DNA of 64,000 nucleotides from an uncultured Prevotellaceae bacterium (GTDB lineage: Bacteria > Bacteroidota > Bacteroidia > Bacteroidales > Muribaculaceae): contig ONKU01000014.1 of the NCBI GenBank assembly GCA_900318535.1, positions 1-64,000 on the forward strand, given 5' to 3'. The notes under the pieces were generated by a model. The model did no database searches. It worked only from the letters and a program-made list of their open reading frames with translations, and was not told the DNA's origin. A program made the translations under genes and the position numbers. This document shows, piece by piece, positions 10,831 through 19,671 of the stretch. Position 1 is the stretch's first letter. Each line of letters starts with the position of its first letter.

Positions 10831-10882
10831 CATTTAGTAGTTATCCGCACTAATCGTCTATTTTTCAAGGTCTGTAATCTCA

Positions 10883-12007
10883 ATGAGCATCGACCTGTCA
10901 AAGATACTGAACAAAGAACAACGCAAGTCCATCATGGACGCACTGCTGACGCCATTCTCATGGGGATACGGCGCTGGCGTGTGGCTGCGCAATGCCGCAT
11001 TTGATGTGGGCTTACTGCCGCAGGAGGAGTTTGACGTGCCAGTCGTGTCGGTGGGCAATATCACCGTGGGCGGCACCGGCAAGACTCCCCATGTGGAGTA
11101 CATTATCGAGGCCTTGTACCGCCGCTACCACATTGCTGTACTAAGCCGTGGCTACAAGCGCAAAACCAAGGGATTTATCCTGGCGAGCAACAACATGACG
11201 CCCCGCGACATCGGCGACGAGCCGTACCAGATTTTCAGCAAGTTCAGCGGGTTGATCACACTTGCCGTGTGTGAGAGCCGCCGCAAGGGCATCCGTGAAC
11301 TGCTGCGCATCGACCCCGACATCAATCTGATACTGCTTGACGACGGATTCCAGCACCGATATGTGAAGCCCAAGGTGAACATCGTGCTGGTGGACTATAA
11401 CCACCCGCCCTATGAGGACAAACTCATGCCGCTGGGCACGCTGCGCGAGCCTGCCCGCAATGTGCTGCGTGGAGACATCGTGGTGGTGACCAAATGCCCC
11501 AGCGACATCACGGCCATGGATATCAGAATGGTGAAGAAGAACCTGGCGCTGTTCCCCTATCAGGGCCTGTTCTTCAGCAACATCCGTTATGCTGACCCGA
11601 TTCCTGTATTTCCCGTCCAGTCGCCGCAAATCACGTCTCTGCAATGGCTGCGCGAGGATGATGCCGTGCTGTGTCTCACAGGCATTGCAACGCCCAAGCC
11701 GCTGGTGCGCTATTTGCGCCAGTTTGCTGCCCGTGTCAAGGTGATGCACTTCGACGACCACCATTTCTTCACCCGCCGGGATTTCAGTGACATCTTTAAG
11801 GTATATAATCAACTCGAGGGCAAGCGCAAATTCATCATCACCACCGAGAAAGACGCGGTGCGCATCATGAATAACCCCTACTTCCCTCCCACCCGTCGTC
11901 ATTGCATTTTCTACATTCCCATGAGGGTAGGATTCCTGGAGATGGAAGGCGCAAACTTCATCGAAGGACTGGTCAAGAAAATCGACGATCAGGGTTCCAC
12001 TTCGTAA
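10883..12007 (+). CDS. lpxK: Tetraacyldisaccharide 4'-kinase LpxK
   Basis: Phosphorylates the 4' position of the lipid A disaccharide at the inner membrane. The P-loop GGTGKTPHVEY is preceded by SVGNITV, and LLDDGFQHRYVK carries the family-specific DDGFQH motif. The N-terminal about 40 residues include the membrane-association helix. The length of 374 residues is normal. It shows that this organism makes lipid A. It lies 52 bases after sppA and 59 before the phosphorylase, so co-transcription is likely. Confidence 0.96.
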   Translation: MSIDLSKILNKEQRKSIMDALLTPFSWGYGAGVWLRNAAFDVGLLPQEEFDVPVVSVGNITVGGTGKTPHVEYIIEALYRRYHIAVLSRGYKRKTKGFILASNNMTPRDIGDEPYQIFSKFSGLITLAVCESRRKGIRELLRIDPDINLILLDDGFQHRYVKPKVNIVLVDYNHPPYEDKLMPLGTLREPARNVLRGDIVVVTKCPSDITAMDIRMVKKNLALFPYQGLFFSNIRYADPIPVFPVQSPQITSLQWLREDDAVLCLTGIATPKPLVRYLRQFAARVKVMHFDDHHFFTRRDFSDIFKVYNQLEGKRKFIITTEKDAVRIMNNPYFPPTRRHCIFYIPMRVGFLEMEGANFIEGLVKKIDDQGSTS

Positions 12008-12066
12008 AAATCTAATTCTCAGTTACAAAAAGTCAATATCCAACAATTAAAGAAAGGATTGTTATT

Positions 12067-12909
12067 ATGGCACAAGACATCAACTTGCTGGATCAGATTC
12101 AGGAAACCAGCGAATTCATCAAGAAACGCGTGAACAACAAGTTGCCCAAGACCGCCATCATTCTGGGCACCGGCCTAGGAGCCGTTGTGGATCACATCAA
12201 TATCGAAATAGAGATTCCTTATGGCGAAGTCCCCAACTTCCCCGTCTCGACGGTTCAGGGTCATAAAGGCCGCTTGATCTTTGGCACCCTGGGCAATAAG
12301 TATATCATGGCCATGCAGGGCCGTTTCCACTACTACGAGGGCTACTCGATGCAACAGGTAACCTTCCCCATCCGCGTGATGAAGGCCCTGGGCATCAAGA
12401 CACTGTTTGTGTCCAACGCATCAGGCGGCATGAACCCGGACTTCAAGGTGGGCGACCTGATGGTCATCACCGACCACATCAACGTGTTCCCCGAACACCC
12501 GCTGCACGGCAAGAACATCGACGAACTGGGTCCGCGTTTCCCGGCCATGGTTGATGCCTACAGCCCCCGCCTGATCCAGATGGCCCGTGACATCGCCAAG
12601 GAGAAAGGCATCCGCCTGATGGAAGGCGTGTATGTGGGTACACAGGGTCCGACGTTCGAGACACCTGCCGAGTACCGCTACTTCTGGCGCATTGGCGGTG
12701 ATGCAGTGGGCATGAGCACCGTTCCCGAGGTGATTGTGGCCCGCCATGGCGACATTGAGGTGTTCGGCATCTCAATCATCACCGACCTGGGCGTAGAAGG
12801 CGCTGTCGAGAAGGCCTCGCATGAAGAGGTGCAGAAAGCTGCCGCCGCAGCCCAGCCCATCATGGCGATGCTTGTTCAGGAGATGATTAACCGCTTCGAC
12901 GAACTTTAG
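12067..12909 (+). CDS. punA: Purine nucleoside phosphorylase (inosine/guanosine type)
   Basis: Splits purine ribonucleosides with phosphate to base plus ribose-1-phosphate (purine salvage). The trimeric PNP-I signature is clear: ILGTGLGAVVDHI, QGRFHYYEGY, SNASGGMNPDFKVGDLMVI, and GVYVGTQGPTFETPAEYR. The length of 280 residues is typical. It sits between lpxK and thiL, probably in one transcript, although the three act in unrelated pathways. Confidence 0.93.
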   Translation: MAQDINLLDQIQETSEFIKKRVNNKLPKTAIILGTGLGAVVDHINIEIEIPYGEVPNFPVSTVQGHKGRLIFGTLGNKYIMAMQGRFHYYEGYSMQQVTFPIRVMKALGIKTLFVSNASGGMNPDFKVGDLMVITDHINVFPEHPLHGKNIDELGPRFPAMVDAYSPRLIQMARDIAKEKGIRLMEGVYVGTQGPTFETPAEYRYFWRIGGDAVGMSTVPEVIVARHGDIEVFGISIITDLGVEGAVEKASHEEVQKAAAAAQPIMAMLVQEMINRFDEL

Positions 12910-12935
12910 ACTTTAGGATTACTGCTGACAGACTG

Positions 12936-14003
12936 ATGAAAGAAACCGAGATTTCCACATTAGGCGAGTTCGGGCTCATAGAGCACCTGACGCGCTCTTT
13001 TCCCGTGCGCAATGCCTCCACCCTTCGTGGTGTGGGCGATGACTGTGCCGTCATCAACTATGGCAAGGACCGCGAGACGCTGGTCACGACTGACCTGTTG
13101 CTTGAGGGCATTCATTTCGACCTGACCTATGTGCCCCTGATGCATCTGGGCTATAAAGCCATCGTAGTGAACCTGAGCGACGTGTATGCCATGAACGGCA
13201 CGCCGCGCCAAGTGACCGTGTCGCTGGGTATCAGCAAACGGTTCACGCTGGAGCACATCGAGCAGTTGTATGAGGGTATGCGCATCGCCTGTGAGCGTTA
13301 CGGCGTTGACCTCGTCGGCGGCGATACCAGCGCCTCGGTAACGGGACTCATCATCAGCGTGACCTGCCTGGGCGAGGCGGCCCATGACGACATCGTTTAC
13401 CGCACAGGTGCCAAGGACACCGACCTGATCTGCGTGAGCGGCAACCTAGGTGCGGCCTATATGGGACTGCAACTGCTGGAACGTGAGCGCCGTGTGAGCG
13501 CCGGCATGAAAGACGATGATTTTGAACCCGATTTTGCGGGCAAGGAATACATCATCGAGCGCCAACTCAAACCGGAAGCCCGCCGTGACGTCATCGAGGA
13601 ACTGCGCGAACTGGGCATCCGCCCCACCGCCATGATGGACGTGAGCGACGGCCTGTCGAGCGAACTGCTGCACATCTGCAAGGATTCGGGCATTGGCTGC
13701 CGCGTGTATGAGGAGCGCATCCCCATCGACTACCAGACGGCCCTCATGGCCGAGGAGCTGAACATGAACCTCGTGACCGCTGCCATGAACGGCGGCGAGG
13801 ACTACGAATTGCTGTTCACCGTTCCCCTGGCCGACCATGACAAGGTAGCACGCATGAAGACCGCACGCCTCATCGGCCACATCACCAAACCCGACCTGGG
13901 CGCCTACATGGTCACCCGCGACAACCAAGAACTGGAAATCCGCGCCCAAGGCTGGAACGCCTTCACTCAGGAGCCATCCAACGAGGACAAAGACGACAAA
14001 TAA
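12936..14003 (+). CDS. thiL: Thiamine-monophosphate kinase ThiL
   Basis: Phosphorylates thiamine monophosphate to the active cofactor thiamine pyrophosphate. The AIR-synthase-like fold shows GVGDDCAVI near the start, TTDLLLEGIHFDL, NLSDVYAMNGTPRQ, VGGDTSAS and the late GGEDYELLFTVP. The 355 residues match the family. Neither a TPP riboswitch nor other thi genes are adjacent. It closes the run that starts with sppA and is followed by a terminator. Confidence 0.95.
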   Translation: MKETEISTLGEFGLIEHLTRSFPVRNASTLRGVGDDCAVINYGKDRETLVTTDLLLEGIHFDLTYVPLMHLGYKAIVVNLSDVYAMNGTPRQVTVSLGISKRFTLEHIEQLYEGMRIACERYGVDLVGGDTSASVTGLIISVTCLGEAAHDDIVYRTGAKDTDLICVSGNLGAAYMGLQLLERERRVSAGMKDDDFEPDFAGKEYIIERQLKPEARRDVIEELRELGIRPTAMMDVSDGLSSELLHICKDSGIGCRVYEERIPIDYQTALMAEELNMNLVTAAMNGGEDYELLFTVPLADHDKVARMKTARLIGHITKPDLGAYMVTRDNQELEIRAQGWNAFTQEPSNEDKDDK

Positions 14004-14023
14004 CCGACTCGGCATAACATCGT

Positions 14024-14059
14024 AAGCCACCTGCGCCACAACGGTTCGGGTGGCTTTTT
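14024..14059 (+). terminator. Terminator after thiL
   Basis: AAGCCACC pairs with GGTGGCTT around a 17-base loop, followed by a T-run. Confidence 0.75.
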
Positions 14060-14157
14060 CATCGTTGTCAAACCCCTATAAAATCGCCTTGTAGAAAGTA
14101 AAATCCGGATTTAATAATAATTTAGACGGAATATTTTTTAATGTGGGGATTTTGGCT

Positions 14158-14165
14158 TACTTTTG
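14158..14165 (+). promoter_or_regulatory. -7 element of the lplA-gcv cluster
   Basis: TACTTTTG precedes the lplA ATG at 14174 by 8 bases, so the leader is very short. This also rules out the upstream in-frame start at 14141. Confidence 0.5.
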
Positions 14166-14173
14166 CAGTCAAG

Positions 14174-15148
14174 ATGAAATATCTGAGTCTGCCTGACAAC
14201 AAGACGCGCATCCTCCCTTTCTATCTAGCAATGGAGGAGTATGCGGCGCGTATCATTGGAGAGGATGACATCTTCTTCATGTGGCAGGTGGAGCCCACGG
14301 TCATATTCGGCCGCAATCAGCTGATTGACAGCGAGGTGAATGTGGATTATTGCCGTGAGCACGGCATCGCCTTCTATCGCCGCCGCAGCGGTGGCGGTTG
14401 CGTGTATGCCGACAGGGACAACATCATGTTCAGCTACATCACCCGCAGCGACGAGGTACAGACCACTTTCAGCGCCTATACCACTGCTGTGGCCGTGATG
14501 TTGCGCGGACTTGGGCTCAACGCCACAGCCAGCGACCGCAACGATGTGCTCATCGACGGCCGCAAGGTGAGCGGTAATGCGTTTTACCACATCCCTGGGC
14601 GCAGTATCGTTCACGGCACGATGCTCTTTGACACCGACATGGAACACATGCTTCATGCCATCACGCCGTCTCGAGACAAGTTGTACAGCAAGGGCGTGCA
14701 GTCAGTGCGCAGCCGCATCACCACGCTGAGCGAGCATCTGTCGATGGATATCGAGGCTTTTAAGCGCCATGTGCGTGAAACGCTGTGTGACGGTGAGATT
14801 AGCCTCACTGCAGATGATGTGGCCGAAATCGAGCAGCTTACCCTGCCCTATCTGGAACCATCGTTCCTGTGGGGCAACAACCCTCGCTGTGAGGTGGAGC
14901 GTGGCGGGCGCATCGATGGCGTAGGCAGCATCCATGTGAACCTGGAGCTCAAGCACGATGTCATCGACGACCTACACCTGACAGGAGATTTCCTGCCGCT
15001 GTGCGATGCCCGTGAAGCGTTGCTTGACCATCTGCGCGGCGTCTCGTTGACGGCACCGGCCCTGCAAGAGGCCCTTGACGGCCACGATGCCGGCAAGTGG
15101 ATAATGAACATAACTAACGAACAATTAATATCACTTTTAACCAATTAA
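14174..15148 (+). CDS. lplA: Lipoate-protein ligase A
   Basis: Attaches lipoate to lipoyl-domain proteins such as GcvH. The family motif RRSGGGCVYADRDNIMFSYI is clear (shown in part: RRSGGGCVYADRDN), as are KVSGNAFYH and HGTMLFDTDM. The start was set at 14174 because of the promoter element just upstream; the product has 324 residues. It stands first in the glycine-cleavage cluster, 13 bases before gcvT, so lipoylation capacity is likely co-expressed with the lipoyl carrier it serves. Confidence 0.92.
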   Translation: MKYLSLPDNKTRILPFYLAMEEYAARIIGEDDIFFMWQVEPTVIFGRNQLIDSEVNVDYCREHGIAFYRRRSGGGCVYADRDNIMFSYITRSDEVQTTFSAYTTAVAVMLRGLGLNATASDRNDVLIDGRKVSGNAFYHIPGRSIVHGTMLFDTDMEHMLHAITPSRDKLYSKGVQSVRSRITTLSEHLSMDIEAFKRHVRETLCDGEISLTADDVAEIEQLTLPYLEPSFLWGNNPRCEVERGGRIDGVGSIHVNLELKHDVIDDLHLTGDFLPLCDAREALLDHLRGVSLTAPALQEALDGHDAGKWIMNITNEQLISLLTN

Positions 15149-15161
15149 AACCATTAAAACC

Positions 15162-16259
15162 GTGACTGAAGAAATCAAAGTTACCTGTCTGCATGACAGG
15201 CACGTGGCGCAAGGCGCTCTCATGTCCCCCTTTGCTGGTTACGACATGCCCATCCAGTATGTAGATATCACCACCGAGCACAACGCTGTTCGCAACAAGG
15301 TGGGTGTTTTTGACGTTTCGCACATGGGCGAGGTGGAAATCACCGGTCCCGATGCCGCCAAGTTCACCAACTACATCTTCACCAATGACATCAACGCCAT
15401 CAAGGCCGGTCAAATCCTGTACGGCATGATGCTGTACCCCGACGGCGGCACCGTTGACGACCTGCTGGTTTACCGTGTTGACGATAACGACTATTTCCTC
15501 GTGATCAACGCAGCCAACATCGACAAGGACGTGGCTTGGATCATGGAGCAGGCCAAGAACTTCGACGTGAAGGTTGACCACCAGAGCGAGCTCTACGGCC
15601 AGATTGCCGTTCAGGGTCCCGAGGCCGAGAAGACCATGGGTACCGTGCTGGGCATCGACACCACCGACCTGACGTTCTACACTTTCAAGAAGATGGAATA
15701 TGATGGCAAGACCATCATCGTGAGCCGCACCGGTTACACCGGCGAGGACGGCTTTGAGGTATATGCCGACCCCGCTATCATCTGCAAGATGTGGGACATG
15801 CTCATGGAAGCCGGTGTACAGGCCTGCGGTCTGGGTTGCCGCGACACCCTGCGCTTTGAGGCCGGTCTGCCCCTGTACGGCGACGAGCTGACCGCCGAGA
15901 TTTCGCCCATTGCCGCTACCTTCGGCATGTTTGTGAAACTCGACAAGGAGGGCGGCTTCATCGGACGTGACGCCTGCGCACAGCAGAAGGCTGAAGGCAC
16001 TCCCAAGAAACTGGTGGGTCTGGAACTTGAAGGCAAGGCTATCCCCCGCCACGGCTATGACGTGCTCGACGGCGATAAAGTCGTGGGCTACATCACCACC
16101 GGCTACCACAGCATCACGCTGGACAAGAGCGTGGCCTTCGCACTGGTTGACCGCGCTGTTGGCGCCCTGGGCAACACGCTGAATGTGCAGATCCGCAAGA
16201 AAGTGTTCCCCGCCACCGTGGTGAAGAAACGTTTCTATACGCCGAATTATAAAAAATAG
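15162..16259 (+). CDS. gcvT: Glycine cleavage system T protein (aminomethyltransferase)
   Basis: Transfers the methylene group from the aminomethyl-lipoyl arm of GcvH to tetrahydrofolate and releases ammonia. The start codon is GTG, in an A-rich context. Typical motifs are PFAGYDMPIQY, FDVSHMGEVEI, VSRTGYTGEDGFE and GCRDTLRFEAGLPLYG. The length of 365 residues is normal. The gene is strongly codon-biased, as is the whole cluster, suggesting high expression. Confidence 0.96.
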   Translation: MTEEIKVTCLHDRHVAQGALMSPFAGYDMPIQYVDITTEHNAVRNKVGVFDVSHMGEVEITGPDAAKFTNYIFTNDINAIKAGQILYGMMLYPDGGTVDDLLVYRVDDNDYFLVINAANIDKDVAWIMEQAKNFDVKVDHQSELYGQIAVQGPEAEKTMGTVLGIDTTDLTFYTFKKMEYDGKTIIVSRTGYTGEDGFEVYADPAIICKMWDMLMEAGVQACGLGCRDTLRFEAGLPLYGDELTAEISPIAATFGMFVKLDKEGGFIGRDACAQQKAEGTPKKLVGLELEGKAIPRHGYDVLDGDKVVGYITTGYHSITLDKSVAFALVDRAVGALGNTLNVQIRKKVFPATVVKKRFYTPNYKK

Positions 16260-16332
16260 GCCCTAGGCTTTTTAAAGACGAGAGATTTATCAACAAACAA
16301 CAATATTAACTAATTTAATTCTTAAAAACACA

Positions 16333-16713
16333 ATGAGTAAGATTATCGACGGACTCTACTACATGGAGTCACATGAGTATGTAAGGGTAGAAGGCGACTT
16401 CGGTTTCATCGGCATCACCGACTATGCACAGCACGAGCTGGGCAACGTGGTTTACGTGGACATGCCCGAGGTTGACGACGAGGTAACCGCAGGTGAGGAG
16501 TTTGGTGCTGTTGAGAGCGTGAAAGCTGCCAGCGACCTGATGTCGCCCGTGAGCGGCACCGTTGTCGAGGTGAACGAAGCCCTCGAGGACGAGCCCGGCC
16601 TGATCAACAAGGACCCGTTTGAGAACTGGATCATCAAGGTTGAGCTGAGCGATAAGAGCGAGCTTGACAACCTGATGGATGCCGCTGCCTACAAGGACAT
16701 GATTGGCGAGTAA
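16333..16713 (+). CDS. gcvH: Glycine cleavage system H protein (lipoyl carrier)
   Basis: A 126-residue lipoyl domain that shuttles the aminomethyl group among the P, T and L proteins. The lipoylated lysine is Lys64 in GAVESVKAASDLMSPVSG. The length and the C-terminal YKDMIGE helix are typical. It sits between gcvT and gcvPA. Confidence 0.97.
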   Translation: MSKIIDGLYYMESHEYVRVEGDFGFIGITDYAQHELGNVVYVDMPEVDDEVTAGEEFGAVESVKAASDLMSPVSGTVVEVNEALEDEPGLINKDPFENWIIKVELSDKSELDNLMDAAAYKDMIGE

Positions 16714-16755
16714 TCAACCCTACAACTCTTTTTAACACAAAGATTCCATTAACTA

Positions 16756-18102
16756 ATGAGTTATAAGTTTTATCCGCACACCGACGACGAGATGCGTGCC
16801 ATGCTGTCCACGGCAGGCGTCAAGTCGCTGGACGACCTCTATCAGGATGTGCCCCAGGAGCTCCAGCTCAAGAAAGAGTATGAGCTCCCCGATTCCATGA
16901 GTGAGATTGAAGTGCGCCGTTTCTTTGACGACCTGGGCATGGGCAACATCACCATGCGCACCTTCCTGGGTGCCGGTTACTATGACCACTACAGCCCCGC
17001 CGTCGTTCAAGACATCCTGAAGCGCAGCGAATTTCTCACCGCTTACACACCCTATCAGGCCGAGATCTCGCAGGGTACCCTGCAGTACATCTTCGAGTAT
17101 CAGAGCATGATGGCCGAGTTGACCGGCATGGAGGTAAGCAATGCCTCGATGTATGACGGCACAACCGCCACCGCCGAGGGTATGATGATGGCCGTTGCCA
17201 ATGCCAAGAAGCGCAACCGCGTGCTGGTAAGCGAGACCATCAGCCCCTATGTGCTTCGCGTGATCAAGACCTACGCCAAGTTCCATGGTATCCAGATTGA
17301 CATGGTTCCCGCCAAGGACGGCGTGATGTGCCACAACTGCCTCAAGGCCGAACTAGAGAAGGAAGATGTGGCCGGCGTTATCGTTGCCACGCCCAACTTC
17401 TATGGTATCCTCGAGGACTATACCGGCGTTGCTGACCTGTGCCATGAGCACAAGGCATTGCTCATCATGCACTGCGTAGCCACCGCACTGAGCGTTGTCA
17501 AGACTCCCGCCGAATGGGGTGCCGACATCGCAGTGGGTGACGGCCAGAGCCTGGGTATCCCCTTGAACTACGGCGGTCCCTATGTGGGCTTCCTGTGCAC
17601 GACCAAGAAACTGATCCGCAAGATGCCGGGCCGCATCGTTGGTGCTACCAAGGATGCTGACGGCAAGCGTGCCTTTGTCCTGACGCTGCAAGCCCGCGAG
17701 CAGCACATCCGCCGCGAGAAGGCCACGAGTAACATCTGCTCCAACCAGAGCCTGATGGCGCTGTACGTGACCATTTACATGGGTCTGATGGGCGCTAAGG
17801 GTCTGAAGGAAGTGAACGAGATCAGCTACAGCAACGCTCATTACCTGGCCGAGAGCCTGGTTAAGACCGGTCTGTTTGAGATGGCTTATCCCGACAAGCC
17901 GTTCCTCAACGAGTTTGCCGTGAAGACGAAGCTCGACATCGACAAATTGCAGGAATTCTGCAACGAGGAGTACCTGCAGTGCGGTCTCAAGATCGCCGAC
18001 GACACCTTGCTGATCGCCGTGACCGAGACCTACAGCCGCGAGGATTGTGACGACCTTGTTGACGCATGTGTAACCTTTAACGAAGAACAGGAGGGCAAGT
18101 AA
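16756..18102 (+). CDS. gcvPA: Glycine dehydrogenase (decarboxylating) subunit 1
   Basis: First half of the two-subunit P protein, which decarboxylates glycine with PLP. Clear signatures are FLGAGYYDHYSPAVVQ, YTPYQAEISQGTLQ, GTTATAEGMMMAV and YGGPYVGFLC. At 448 residues it is a complete N-terminal-type subunit; the PLP lysine lies in the partner. The gene ends three bases before the ATG of the gcvPB N-terminal segment at 18106. Confidence 0.96.
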   Translation: MSYKFYPHTDDEMRAMLSTAGVKSLDDLYQDVPQELQLKKEYELPDSMSEIEVRRFFDDLGMGNITMRTFLGAGYYDHYSPAVVQDILKRSEFLTAYTPYQAEISQGTLQYIFEYQSMMAELTGMEVSNASMYDGTTATAEGMMMAVANAKKRNRVLVSETISPYVLRVIKTYAKFHGIQIDMVPAKDGVMCHNCLKAELEKEDVAGVIVATPNFYGILEDYTGVADLCHEHKALLIMHCVATALSVVKTPAEWGADIAVGDGQSLGIPLNYGGPYVGFLCTTKKLIRKMPGRIVGATKDADGKRAFVLTLQAREQHIRREKATSNICSNQSLMALYVTIYMGLMGAKGLKEVNEISYSNAHYLAESLVKTGLFEMAYPDKPFLNEFAVKTKLDIDKLQEFCNEEYLQCGLKIADDTLLIAVTETYSREDCDDLVDACVTFNEEQEGK

Positions 18103-18105
18103 GTT

Positions 18106-18189
18106 ATGAATAACACTTTTTACGGAAAACTCATATTTGAGTTGTCACAGAATGGCCGTCAGGGTTATTCCCTGCCCGAGAACAGGTGA
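18106..18189 (+). other. Out-of-frame N-terminal segment of gcvPB
   Basis: An ATG at 18106, three bases after the gcvPA stop, opens 27 codons reading MNNTFYGKLIFELSQNGRQG then YSLPENR before a TGA at 18187. This is the expected N-terminus of subunit 2 of bipartite P proteins (GKLIFELS..GR.GYSLP). The remainder of the protein lies in the +1 frame, so the natural gene starts here and is interrupted by a shift near 18181-18196. Confidence 0.8.
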
Positions 18190-19561
18190 GGGCCTGATGC
18201 GTGAGAATGCTCCCCTGTTGCCCGAGGTTGACGAGTTGAGCGTCGTTCGCCACTACACCAACATGAGCAACAACAACTTCGGTGTGGACACGGGCTTCTA
18301 TCCCCTGGGTTCCTGCACGATGAAGTACAATCCCAAAATCAACGAGGAAATCGCTGCCCACCGCGAGTTCACCGGTCTGCACCCGCTGCAGAACCCCGAG
18401 ACCACTCAGGGCGCCCTCGCTGTTTACTACTTCCTGCAGACCAGCCTGGCCGAAATTTCGGGTCTGAGCGAATTCACCTTGAACCCCTATGCCGGTGCTC
18501 ACGGTGAGTTGACCGGCCTGATGATCATGCGCGGCTATCACATGGAGCGCGGCGACGTGAAGCGCACCAAGGTGATTATCCCCGACAGCGCCCATGGCAC
18601 CAACCCCGCCAGCTCGGCCGTCTGCGGCCTTGACGTGGTGGTTGTGAAGAGCCGTCCCGACGGCACCGTCGATGTGGACGACCTGCGTCCCCTGCTCGAC
18701 GACACCATCGCCGGCATGATGATGACCAACCCCAACACGCTGGGTATCTTTGAGCACAACATCGGCGAGATTGCCAAGGCTGTTCATGACTGTGGCGGTC
18801 TGATGTACTACGACGGTGCTAACCTCAACCCCATGCTGGGTAAAGTGCGTCCCGGTGACATCGGCTTCGACATCATGCACATCAACCTGCACAAGACCTT
18901 CTCGACACCTCATGGTGGTGGCGGTCCCGGTAGCGGCCCCGTCGGCGTTCGCGCCGGTCTGGAGCACCTGCTCCCCAACCCCCGCGTCGTGAAAGTGGAA
19001 GAAGAGGACTACGACTACTTCAAGCTCGAGTGCAGCGACAAGTCTATCGGCAGCATCAGCGGTCACCTGGGCAACTTCGGCGTGATGATGCGCGCCCTGG
19101 CCTATATCCTGACCCTGGGCCGTGACCAACTCAAGTGGGTCGGCCCGCTGGCAACCCTCAACGCCAACTACATCAAGGAGTCGTTGAAGGACGTTTATGA
19201 GCTGCCCATCGGCGGCGTGTGCAAGCACGAGTTCGTCTATGACGGCTTGAAGGACAAGTCCACTGGCGTGACCACCCTCGACGTGGCCAAGCGTCTGCTG
19301 GACTATGGCTTCCATGCTCCCACCATCTACTTCCCCTTGCTGTTCCACGAGGCCCTCATGGTAGAGCCCACCGAGAACGAGAGCAAGCAGACCCTCGACG
19401 AGTTCATCCGCATCATGCGCGTGATCGCTCAGGAGGCTAAGGATGATCCCGAGATGGTGAAGACTGCTCCGCACAACACGCCCGTTCGTCGTCTTGACGA
19501 CACCCAGGCTGCCTTGCATCCCATCGTGACCTGGCGCGAACTTGTGGCTGACGCCCAGTAA
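18137..19561 (+). CDS. gcvPB: Glycine dehydrogenase (decarboxylating) subunit 2, apparent 5' frameshift
   Basis: Second half of the P protein, carrying PLP on the lysine of HINLHKTFSTPHGGGGPGSG (codon at 18893). Conserved core: VVRHYTNMSNNNFGVDTGFY, GSCTMKYNPKINEE, DSAHGTNPASS. The coordinates follow the open frame from a TTG at 18137, but its first about 15 codons encode nonsense (MSCHRMAVRVIPCP); the true start is in another frame at 18106. Family-like sequence begins at about LMRENAPLLPEVDEL (ATG 18197). If translated only from 18197, the protein would lack about 30 N-terminal residues. Confidence 0.9.
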   Translation: MSCHRMAVRVIPCPRTGEGLMRENAPLLPEVDELSVVRHYTNMSNNNFGVDTGFYPLGSCTMKYNPKINEEIAAHREFTGLHPLQNPETTQGALAVYYFLQTSLAEISGLSEFTLNPYAGAHGELTGLMIMRGYHMERGDVKRTKVIIPDSAHGTNPASSAVCGLDVVVVKSRPDGTVDVDDLRPLLDDTIAGMMMTNPNTLGIFEHNIGEIAKAVHDCGGLMYYDGANLNPMLGKVRPGDIGFDIMHINLHKTFSTPHGGGGPGSGPVGVRAGLEHLLPNPRVVKVEEEDYDYFKLECSDKSIGSISGHLGNFGVMMRALAYILTLGRDQLKWVGPLATLNANYIKESLKDVYELPIGGVCKHEFVYDGLKDKSTGVTTLDVAKRLLDYGFHAPTIYFPLLFHEALMVEPTENESKQTLDEFIRIMRVIAQEAKDDPEMVKTAPHNTPVRRLDDTQAALHPIVTWRELVADAQ

Positions 19562-19572
19562 AGCATCTATAA

Positions 19573-19639
19573 CTACGAATTACGCGAATTTTACGAATCT
19601 CTTCTTGAGAACAGTATGTTTAATTCGTGTAATTCGTAG
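19573..19639. repeat. Long imperfect inverted repeat between gcvPB and lpdA
   Basis: CTACGAATTACGCGAATT (19573-19590) pairs with AATTCGTGTAATTCGTAG (19622-19639) along 18 bases with one G-U. The arms are themselves built from repeated ACGAATT units. There is no T-run, so it does not look like a classical terminator. Confidence 0.75.
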
Positions 19640-19671
19640 TTTAATATTAACAGAGAAAAGTATTAGTGACT

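Noticed and set aside
15149-15161. Glycine riboswitch before gcvT
   Set aside because: Only 13 bases separate lplA and gcvT, and the lplA leader is about 8 bases, so there is no room for an aptamer.
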